Origin: Adineta vaga
Lineage: Eukaryota; Rotifera
Direction: 5' to 3'
NCBI GenBank assembly: GCA_021613535.1
Contig: CP075495.1
Location: forward strand, 1,054,001-1,118,000
Length of the DNA stretch: 64,000 nucleotides
A model generated the notes under the pieces. That model worked only from the letters and a program-made list of their open reading frames with translations, searched no databases and had not been told where the DNA came from. The translations under genes and the position numbers were made by a program. Positions within the stretch are counted from its first letter, which is position 1; every line of letters begins with the position of its first letter. Positions 55,714-64,000 of the stretch are shown in pieces.

Positions 55714-56402
55714 TTTGTTAATTCTGATAATGTTGATTTCTAATCTCTTTCTTTATATAGCAACGCAAATCAAACATACTTATTCATCATCATCATCATC
55801 AAAAAGCACACCTAGGAAATTGTTTTCTTTTTGCACATGATGCATACACAATAATGAAAGAGTAAACGAAAAATGTTGTCCTCGTCGTTCGAATAAGGTA
55901 AAGTACATTCAACCGATAGTGATGCCATTAAAAAAAATATTTCTTCTTTCCTCTGTGAAGAAACATTGCGGACATATAACCGTCATTATGCAATCATTCT
56001 AAGATTATTCATTGACGATACCAATAAAAATTTCCTTACGAGAAAAGTATATCCTGATTTTATTTGTACATATAATCAGAATGAATAAGTATAGTGTCAT
56101 ACTTGAAAGTTGAATTCGAATATTTATCGATAAAAATTGGACATAACATTTCATTTCTTTAAAAATACAATCGATTTGAATTTCATGTCTATATATTTGC
56201 ATATGAATATTTGATTTCTACACTTTGTTTCATGCCAAACGAAAAAACAAGCAAATAAAACGGGCATTTCTCACAGAAAATAATAGAAAAGAAGAGCATT
56301 TTTTCTCTATCAAACTTAATATATGGTACTAAAATGTCGTTGCCACTAATTTTGGATAACTCTATGTATATGTCCGTTTTGTTAATGTGACAGAAATAAT
56401 TA
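55714..56402. other. Intergenic spacer, no gene seen
   Basis: About 690 bp with a (CAT)n tract at about 55783-55801. Presumed promoter of the CUB-LDLa gene (leftward, toward 54956) at its left end. No gene recognised. Confidence 0.5.
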
Positions 56403-57985
56403 TTATATTGAATTCATTCTATATCTACGTCGATTAATTCGTCTTCTTTTAATCGATTTCGAGCCATCAATTAACAAAGAACCAGAATGAATGTTTACAT
56501 CTGATTTTTCTACTCCATGATCACTAAGATCATACGTCGGTACAGTTAGATCCTTGATATTAAAGAGTATCGAAATAATTTCTTGAAGACGTTGTTTAAC
56601 AGTTTTTTCAAAATTCAAATCACTAGTACTTAAACCAATTGATAACGCTGATGTAAGAAAATGAAATCGTTTTCGTTCTGCTAATGATTGTTGAGCTTTT
56701 TCAATTTGTTCTTGTGTTGGATTAATTGCAAAGAGACGATCAAAATTTGAATCACCTATTTCTTTACGTAAATCATTGAAGAAACGTTCAGTAGCATCAA
56801 TAGCTAATTTAACTGCATCTAAACTAAGAAAAAGTTATATGATTTTAAAACTCATATAAATATAATCTCATGAAAATACATACTGAAGATAGAAATGAGG
56901 AGAATACATTGGTGTTAATGTATCTTTATTGATTCCACCAATCGCAACTTGGTGAGATGTTTTATCCATAATGGAACCATGTGAACATTTCTCAACATTA
57001 GTTGGTTTTATGATTGGTTCTTCTTTTTCATTGAATTGATTCGACATATAACCACTAGTAAGTAAATCTTGTTTATTAATCTCATCTAAAATATTATCTC
57101 GGCAATCATAATATTCCAAAGGACACGTTTTAAGAATAAGTTTTTGCATTAAATTCTTAAAAAAGAAATACAATATTTTTCATAGATTATTGAAGTTTGA
57201 TATAAATCTTACACATTTTGTTTGCATCTTTGTACAACCTGTATTTGTACATGTTGCTTGATTAATACCAGCTACTTGACCAATGTCTTCTTGTAAAGCA
57301 AGACGATCATTGATTGTTGTTTTTCCCATTTCAATCCAATTTGAATGAGAATAAAAATCTTGAAGTGTATGAAGCAAATCTCCAATTCTTCCACGCGCCT
57401 TTTCTAGATTTTTAGTTGGATCTTTGATATCTTCAAGAACTATATATATATATATATAAAAGTTAATAGATCAAATTTACTATCAAATTAAGAATTTCTA
57501 CTTTTTGTTCTCAAATTTATTAATCGTTGATTACTTTCTTTAAACGATTCACTATCAAAATGAGCAGATGGCAAATTTTTCGTCGTTGGATTTAAATCAA
57601 CTAGAGCATCTCTTATTTGAATTGTATCAATGATACTTTTTAATGGATAAGAATATAAGCTAACTTGATCAGTTGTCCATTCAGGATGAACTATTTGATA
57701 GAGCTGTTCAATCGTATGTTGACCTTGAAATTTATCCGTATTCGCACCTTTTTGACTTTCTACATCGAGGAAAAATCGAGTAAGACTTCGAATAAATCCA
57801 AGTTGAACCTGTTCTGTATGGGTTATACCTATGATAGAGAGATTTATAATGAATATTTCCTATATGAGACGAATAATTCTTTTACTTTCTCCAGCTTGAC
57901 CGCCGAGTCGAACTGCCGGATGAGGTATAAATGCATTTGTAATAGTAAGATACACGCTTATGTACAACCAATACGCGATAAACAT
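56403..57985 (-). CDS. Secreted VWA7/Het-C-like protein
   Basis: Five exons, 57985-57886, 57828-57502, 57439-57213, 57155-56884 and 56823-56403, join in frame to 448 aa. A signal peptide (MFIAYWLYISVYLTITNA) is followed by the characteristic region of VWA7/Het-C proteins: HTEQVQLGFIRSLTRFFLDV, then GRIGDLLHTLQDFYSHSNWI with EMGKTTIND after it, then a cysteine-bearing segment (ATCTNTGCTK...TKC, KTCPLEYYDCRD) and a segment with KCSHGSIMDKTSHQVAIGGI. The C-terminal part (FFNDLRKEIGDSNFDRLFAI) ends in a very basic tail (KSIKRRRINRRRYR). No von Willebrand A domain is present, so it equals only the N-terminal half of vertebrate VWA7. Family function is poorly known. No lesions seen. Confidence 0.75.
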
Positions 57986-58639
57986 ATTTTATGTTAACAA
58001 ATCTTTCAATGAATATGCGTGTTTTTTAAAACCAAAAAAGAAAAGCAGCCATAATCATTTTCCCTCTTAATCGTTTATATCAGTATATGAATACATATTT
58101 TATGAATGTATTTAATCGATCAAATACACGGCAAAAACAGAACTCGATTGACTGATTCATGATCAATTACAAGTTTGCATGAATACTTACAATAGGTCAC
58201 CTTGATATATATATATATATATATAAAATCAATAAATAATCGTGTTTACGGCAATAAAAACATGCAGTATATCTTTTCTATACTTACCGAGTGTTAAGAA
58301 GATTACAATTATTTCATACAGTGGTCTATTTGAATTCTTTCTGGATTTGAAGAGCATTCACTATTCTCTTTTCATGTAGAAACTATAAAAATCTCTAAGC
58401 TACCACCAGACTATCCATTCATAGAATTTTAAAGAACTAATATCATATTCGTGTTTCTCTACGAGAAAGAATAACAGAACAAATAAAAACTTTAAAAGTT
58501 TATTAAAATATTTCAGCTGTATGCCTATGTCATTATTGCTACGTCGTCACAATTAATCACATGGAGTAGTACAATATATATATATATATATATATGCAGT
58601 ACAAAATCTTTCTTTTTTTTTCTTCATAGGTCTTGACAA
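57986..58639. other. Intergenic spacer with TA microsatellites
   Basis: About 650 bp. (TA)n tracts lie at about 58206-58225 and 58574-58595 (a third is in an intron at 57440-57461). Between divergent genes; no other feature seen. Confidence 0.55.
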
Positions 58640-59049
58640 ATGACATCGGTTATTACATCATCATTTTCTACATCTGATATGTCTGATAATTCGAAATTCG
58701 ATCATTTACCTATAATGAGTTAATTATTTGTGTCTTTGTATACTTAACACTAGCAGAGAATTATCAATCATTTTTCAATTGCAATGAACGTCTTCGAAAA
58801 CTAGTAAAACACTATGTGAATTACAGCTGTCATGAACTTGATCAAGATATAACAAGATTTTCTAAATTACATAATTGGTACAAACACTTAACTTATACTG
58901 ATGGTGGTAATATGTTTCACCTCGTGCCATCAAAGGGTGAGCAAAAACGTTATAGGTTTCTGATTACCTTGGGATCCATTGGCATTTTTGGAGACCATAT
59001 TCATCACTATCTGATAAAAGGATGGAACAGATTAGTCAGAAATATCTGA
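58640..59049 (+). pseudogene. F-box gene, frameshifted
   Basis: Starts ATG TCATCG-like Ser/Thr-rich (MTSVITSSFSTSDMSDNSKF) leading to FDHLP, the usual first residues of a rotifer F-box, then the frame ends at TAA 58721-58723. The neighbouring frame continues the domain: NELIICVFVYLTLAENYQSF, FNCNERLRKLVKHYVN and on to a stop at 59047-59049. A shift at about 58710 therefore splits the F-box. Later sequence (about 59160-59290, with a frame ending AYSVWQEI) may be a further C-terminal remnant. Broken SCF-adaptor gene, or a consensus error. Confidence 0.6.
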
Positions 59050-59417
59050 TTAAGCTCAATCTTCTCTTCTATCTTTATTCAGAATTTTTTGAAATACATG
59101 ACAAGGATTTTCAAGAATTTATGATTCAATATTATCCATTACAGTAGGAGACCTTGGCCACGACTCTGTTCTCTGGTTCCGACTCTGATCAATGTAAGAG
59201 TTTACTACAATTTATTTATGACAATGAGCCCAAACGCTTAAGAAAGATAATACATCAATCAGCCTATTCTGTATGGCAAGAAATATAAGGATTAGACGAT
59301 GTTGACATATCACAGATTAAATAAAGAACAAAATAAAAATATGTATTTGAAATTCTTTTTCTAATGATGAATCTCTACGAGTTGAATTATGTTTGGCTTC
59401 TTGTTCTTGCAACACTT
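59050..59417. other. Spacer with possible F-box remnant
   Basis: About 370 bp. A plus-strand stretch near 59190-59290 (YDNEPKRLRKIIHQSAYSVW) may belong to the broken F-box gene. The right end is the 3' flank of the glycoside-hydrolase-like gene. Confidence 0.35.
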
Positions 59418-61139
59418 CTAATTTCTATCAAGTATAAATTTAGGTGATGTGTTCGAACCATTGATACGTTGAATCAGAAGTACCCAATCATCAAAAGGAG
59501 TGGGCTGCCTGGGAATATTCCAAAGTCCAATTGTTGTCGGTGACCATCCTTTTTCAATAATTGTGTATGTCCCATTGCGTGGATTGAACCACTGCGAGAT
59601 ATATGTGCTTGTAGGTGACAAATTTTTTACTGTACCATTATAAACAGTACCATTCGTTTGCAATGGTAAATAAGCAACTACTAATGTACGATTATTACCA
59701 TCCGATTTCTGATACGGTCTTTGAGTATCATTAGGGGCATTTAACCAAACAATACTATTTTCATCCGGATTTAATGTCCACCAATCAAATGATGTCCAAA
59801 ACTGTGCCATAAAAGACATTTGTTCACCCACAGGAAAATCAATTGCAATATTCCAAGCTCGCGCATCACTACCTGTACCACAATTAAAATTTGATTCTTC
59901 TGCTGTATAACAACCCCACCATATTCCTTGCGCGCCATACGTAAATCCAAATGTACCCGCAATTTGTGATTGCCATGCACTCTGTCGAGTTTTCCATTTA
60001 GGTGTTGGTGTTCCACCACCATATGGTGGTATAATATCTTCATAATTCGCTTCATCTTCAAGTATCGGTCTTGCTGGTATCGCATTGTATTGAGTAAGCC
60101 AATAATCGACTGAGTTCACTCGATTATGAGCTTGTTGTAGAGTAACAAATCCATACCATAGTTGATCATGATAAGCAATTGGATTTGTTGCAGCATTATG
60201 CATACTATTAGCACGTTTATATGGATCAAGATCGAATACATAAGCAGCAACATTTGCCCAACATGGACCACATGCTCCAGAGTAGACATCATTATATTCC
60301 TGTGCAGTTATCCATACAGTTGGATAGGCACCATATCGTGCTAGCATATAACGTGCTAAACGTTTATGATCAGGTTCAACAGATGCATTTTTCATACTTC
60401 GACCAATTCCTTGTGCCATTGAAATCACCATTCCTTTCGATGCTAAATATTGTATGCGATAATCGATATTTTGCCAAAAGCCTGTATTTAAATCGATGAA
60501 AAAGCCGCCTTTTCCCCAAGCTGGCCCACCTTCATTCGATGGAATGTTTCCTTGTTCATTGTTATTCGCAAATGTTTCTGCTTTCCAAACTGTAAATCCT
60601 TGTTCACACCGTCGATCAACTAAACCTTTGAACATTGAACTAAATCTTTCATCATTCGATTGATTAAATCGTTCTGCAATATTAAAACCAGACCAGTGTG
60701 TATCTCCTAACCAGTAAAAAGGTGTCCCATCAGCGTATGTTAAATATCGATTGTTTACACTTGGTTTTACAAATCCATGTTGATAGATAGGAAGCAAACC
60801 GATATATGTATTGCACAAAATGAAACCGGTCTGATTATTAAGATTAATATCACTAGCTCGTGTTTGATATCGCCATAGACCAACAACGGTAGGGGCGAAG
60901 CGAATTTTCCATTTTTCTTCACCATCCCAAAATCCAGGCATCATCATAGTGTATCCACTTGGTGATATAAATATTGCGTAGAAATCATCGACATCTGTGT
61001 ATGGATTTGAATAGTTATGCGCTGCTCTCAATTGAATCTCTACGACATTCCAACATTGAACAGTGAAATTCACTGCCTCGATTGATTTACATGCAAATAT
61101 GAGATTTAAAATAATAATTTGCAAACGAAAACAAAGCAT
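59418..61139 (-). CDS. Secreted DUF5060/DUF4038 glycoside hydrolase-like protein (GH140-like)
   Basis: An intronless minus-strand ORF. The ATG at 61139 gives a good signal peptide (MLCFRLQIIILNLIFACKSI) and 573 aa; the frame is open to another ATG at 61316 (632 aa). Order: a DUF5060-type beta-sandwich (WNVVEIQLRAAHNYSNPYTD; KIRFAPTVVGLWRYQTRA), a TIM-barrel DUF4038 domain (LTYADGTPFYWLGDTHWSGF; FFIDLNTGFWQNIDYRIQYL; VWITAQEYND; ARPILEDEANYEDI; GTFGFTYGAQGIWWGCYTAE), and a C-terminal beta-domain (RTLVVAYLPL; STYISQWFNPRNGTYT). Acidic residues in TAQEYND and LEDEANYE are candidate catalytic groups. Family knowledge: bacterial relatives cleave plant polysaccharide side chains such as apiosides. 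Higher GC and lack of introns, unlike its neighbours, suggest lateral origin. Substrate unproven. Confidence 0.8.
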   Translation of the reverse strand: MLCFRLQIIILNLIFACKSIEAVNFTVQCWNVVEIQLRAAHNYSNPYTDVDDFYAIFISPSGYTMMMPGFWDGEEKWKIRFAPTVVGLWRYQTRASDINLNNQTGFILCNTYIGLLPIYQHGFVKPSVNNRYLTYADGTPFYWLGDTHWSGFNIAERFNQSNDERFSSMFKGLVDRRCEQGFTVWKAETFANNNEQGNIPSNEGGPAWGKGGFFIDLNTGFWQNIDYRIQYLASKGMVISMAQGIGRSMKNASVEPDHKRLARYMLARYGAYPTVWITAQEYNDVYSGACGPCWANVAAYVFDLDPYKRANSMHNAATNPIAYHDQLWYGFVTLQQAHNRVNSVDYWLTQYNAIPARPILEDEANYEDIIPPYGGGTPTPKWKTRQSAWQSQIAGTFGFTYGAQGIWWGCYTAEESNFNCGTGSDARAWNIAIDFPVGEQMSFMAQFWTSFDWWTLNPDENSIVWLNAPNDTQRPYQKSDGNNRTLVVAYLPLQTNGTVYNGTVKNLSPTSTYISQWFNPRNGTYTIIEKGWSPTTIGLWNIPRQPTPFDDWVLLIQRINGSNTSPKFILDRN

Positions 61140-61352
61140 ATCTTGAATTTTTAAATATTCAGTCTGTTTTTCATAATTTTCGTTCTCTTGAATCTGTGCA
61201 CATGCATTCATGTCTATATGATAAAGAATATTATCATTATTTTTATCAGGCAGTACACAGGTGTAGTTTTTCATAAGTAATAAAACTGAAAGCCATACTT
61301 TCTTATAATTTTTCAAGAAATTGTAAATTCATCCGTAAACATACTAGAGCAT

Positions 61353-63331
61353 CCACGGAAAAATAAACTAAGTGATACCGCGGTTTTTGACGGTTTGTAA
61401 GTTGAAGGTTTGAAATAGTTACTATGAATCGCAAAAGTCAGACCTTTTATTGGGTTTTTTAAAACCGCCACAAACCGCGGTTCTTCACGGTTTTCGAGAA
61501 AATTCTAATTCATTGTAGTGGTATTTTATTTCTGCCATCTGTCCGGTAATCCTTGATTTTCCATGTTCGCCACTAGTCTACGATCTCGACACGTTGATCT
61601 CATACCGCGGTCGACTCTTATAGTAGTATTATCTATTTTATCTTTATCTACTTCTTGTTAGATTCGAACTTATTACCATGTGATTGTCGTTCACTAATTC
61701 CATTGAACCACGTGGTGATGTATATATTAAGATCAGATATAATAGTCTATCTGATTTGTAATGAAAAATTGTTTCATATAAAAATATAGATATCATATAC
61801 GAGTAAAATATTATTAATTTCATAAATCTTTCTCATTAATTTATGATATCTCTGAAACTTTGTTAGATTTCCTCGAGTAACTTTATTTACAGTATACTTT
61901 GTATATAATCTATAGAATCACAGTTATCCTCTATAATATGACCATTGGTATATAAACATACTTTATTGTGATAAAACCATACCTGGTGGAAGGTAGGATG
62001 TGAGGTGATAAGCTTTATTGAGGGAATAATAATGAGATGGAACACATACATACACAAGTAGAAGCACTGCTCTTATATACTATTCGTGATCACATGTACA
62101 TGAGTCATGGATTCCTTGACTCATGAGTTATTATGGCTGAAGGCCATGACATAGGGATTTATCAGAATTTGTAGATATTCAACCGCGGTTTTGTGCGGTA
62201 CTGAAAAGTCTAAATATCGAGCATAGTATTGAAATTCAGTAAATATATGTAAATCTTAATACTAAAACACATCTAAGTTATTAAGAAAGTTATAAGATCT
62301 CGATCTTATTGACTAACAAAACAAATTTATGTATTTTTCTGTATCTGAACAATCTACAAGCTTGTTAATACTATCAGAAGTAATCATCTGACTTAACTGT
62401 GGCTATAACGTATTCTATATACCCATACTTTCTAAAAATCTGCTAAATCCCTAGGTATAGTTAATGTCTATTTACATTTCATATTGATCTGGTTTATTTT
62501 CTTTGTATAGCTTCACCTTTTTAAATTCTAACTGTTCTAATTTTAGTTGCACTATATTATCATCTAAATTGAAAAATTAATTAAAATATTATCATTTGTT
62601 GCCATTTAATAAAAATACTCTATTTTGATTTAAAAATCACATATATCTATACTGTAAAAAAGTGTGGAATAGCCAACAATAAAAGCGTTTATGATGGTCT
62701 CATAAACGTAAAAAAAGATTTATGAATTTTCACTGTATAAGGAACTCCGTTTTTATTGTATTTGACGAAGATATAAATCCCTTCTGGATTTATGAATCAC
62801 TTCAAAAAACAGAAAAAATGGTTTATTATACGTTGCGAATCGTCAAATCGTTATTTTTATAACGTAGTTTTTTCCAACTTTCTATGTTGTAGGATGATGA
62901 TAAATTTAGTTTTAATCGATGAGAAAATGTTTTTATCTCATACTGTGACTTTTAAGTAATAAGTTTTATTTATATAATCTTATTAGAAAAATAACGTTAG
63001 AAAATCCAGTCATGTTTTGAAAATAAACTGATTCAAATAATGGTACTATTCGATATAATATGCAGACCGCGGTTTCTAATAGAGATTTCGCGAATAAAAA
63101 TACCGTAAAAGATGAAGGTTCCCTGATTCCGCAACTAGTTGCCAGCATACCGTGTTTTTTCAAAATCTCGGTTTTCAATGGTGCATACACTGCGGTTTCA
63201 TTCAAGTATATCGTGGTGCGTCTTAATGTCGGTGTAACTTACCGCAGTTAATTGCGTTTTTTTCTACCCATCGTGGTCATTACGAAAAAAACGCGTCTAA
63301 CGGAGGTATCTACTTAAATATTTTTCCGTGG
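61353..63331. mobile_element. Putative 1.98-kb non-autonomous DNA transposon with CCGCGG sites
   Basis: The left end CCACGGAAAAATAAACTAAG (61353 onward, through GATACC at 61379) is an inverted match of the right end (GGTATCTACTTAAATATTTT then TCCGTGG, 63305-63331): about 27 bp each with the outer 13 bp identical. Inside, five CCGCGG hexamers occur (61378, 61475, 61605, 62183 and 63067), several within CCGCGGTT-n-ACGGTTT units, some in inverted pairs (61378-61397 against 61461-61480). No ORF longer than about 80 codons exists, so it is non-autonomous. Target duplication is unclear. Confidence 0.6.
61655..61730 (-). other. tRNA-like (A-box/B-box) degenerate sequence
   Basis: On the minus strand GTGGTTCAATGGAATTAG resembles a Pol III A box and AAGTTCGAATCT a B box, about 35 bp apart, with a weak GTGA/TCAC anticodon-like stem between. 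Acceptor and T stems do not pair, so it is not a working tRNA. It may be a tRNA-derived SINE head or chance. Confidence 0.25.
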
Positions 63332-64000
63332 GCAGTTCTTAATCCTATAACGATGAGTTTCTCATCGATGCTTGTAATAAGAAGCTTACGCGACTAAAAA
63401 AGCCTATTGAAACGTTTGCTACAATAGTAAAGGCAACGACTTCATGAACAATGACGAGTGATATTTAATCTCGCGAAATCCTGTGCACATTGTTGTAATG
63501 GTGTCTTTTTTGTAGCACATCTATTATCCCTTTTCAGGATTGAGTCGAGCGAGGGCCAAAGGACCGGTGCGTTACTTGTATGAAAAAGCTCTATTGTTCA
63601 TATGTGATATGTTTTTGACAAATTTCTTAGATTTAATTCAGTTTGATAGACTTTAATATGGTATTATCGAGCAAAATAGCTTTTCAACAGCACACCCCTA
63701 TTTTTTATCTCTTATTTTCATGGAAGATAAGGTTACATAAAATAAATGAAAAGTACTTGAATGTTTGTAGCGAATTATAGATCAAAGATTTAGAAAATTT
63801 GCTTTTATAAGTTTCTGAGAAAAAATGATGTGCATTTTATGTTATCATGAGAAATAGAAAGGAGTATAGAAAAACTAAACAATGACAGTTTAACCTTAGC
63901 GATATTAATAACACCGACCCTCAATGATTGTGTCTAAGCTTTATTCATTGACATGCATGAAGCTCTATCCAGTTCTTTCTCCACTTTTGGTGGCGTTAGC
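63332..64000. other. Right edge of window, no gene seen
   Basis: About 670 bp, AT-rich except GAGTCGAGCGAGGGCCAAAG near 63542. No coding signal recognised; a gene may begin beyond the edge. Confidence 0.45.

Noticed and set aside
59771-60499. Frames opposite or within the glycoside-hydrolase-like gene
   Set aside because: Shadow frames of a long, well-supported ORF.
1-64000. CRISPR arrays, rRNA genes or bacterial operons
   Set aside because: No regularly spaced direct repeats or rRNA-like sequence seen; genes are spliced and independently oriented.

Overview
The window looks like genomic DNA of a bdelloid rotifer (Adineta/Rotaria type). The reasons are its strong AT richness (roughly 30% GC by eye), very short introns (about 45-65 bp, GT...AG), compact multi-exon genes on both strands, ADP-ribosyltransferase (ART) fusions to NHL and TPR repeats of a kind common in bdelloids, several genes of bacterial or fungal type, and many degenerate gene copies. 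The species call is inference; no search was run.

Layout. 1-10 kb: the 3' end of a SWIB-domain gene, an ART-NHL fusion, a fringe-like glycosyltransferase, two tandem divergent 7TM receptors and an ART-TPR fusion. 10-17 kb: one long gene with about 29 introns, the proteasome activator PSME4/PA200. 18.5-21 kb: an unusual gene joining RanBP2-type zinc fingers, six 23-residue tandem repeats and a domain resembling diphtheria/exotoxin-A-class ARTs. 22-36 kb: accessory and decaying material, including a broken 7TM receptor, two paralogous small membrane proteins with the same exon layout, a RING/TRAF fragment, a large-GTPase gene interrupted by an inverted-repeat insertion, a broken unknown gene, a PAN-like secreted protein and a multi-lesion membrane-protein pseudogene. 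36.5 kb: a small disordered hydrophilic protein.

37.6-42.0 kb is the most striking structure. It is a spacerless palindrome with two arms of about 1.89 kb meeting at about 39454/39455, each holding the same broken F-box copies. The right arm ends exactly where a 691-bp foldback element with about 255-bp inverted repeats begins. 43-52 kb: a YeeE/TsuA-type sulfur transporter, a SKI orthologue and a GT15 (KRE2-like) mannosyltransferase. 52-59 kb: an EF-hand protein, an F-box protein, a CUB-LDLa secreted protein, a VWA7/Het-C-like secreted protein and a broken F-box gene. 59-61 kb: a secreted DUF5060/DUF4038 glycoside hydrolase-like protein without introns. 61.35-63.33 kb: a putative non-autonomous DNA transposon with about 27-bp terminal inverted repeats and clustered CCGCGG sites.

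The genes do not form an operon-like pathway. The recurring themes are three ART-type genes within the first 21 kb, conserved housekeeping or developmental genes (PSME4, SKI), candidate horizontally acquired enzymes and transporters, and frequent single-base frameshifts. The frameshifts could be real decay or consensus errors in the assembly.
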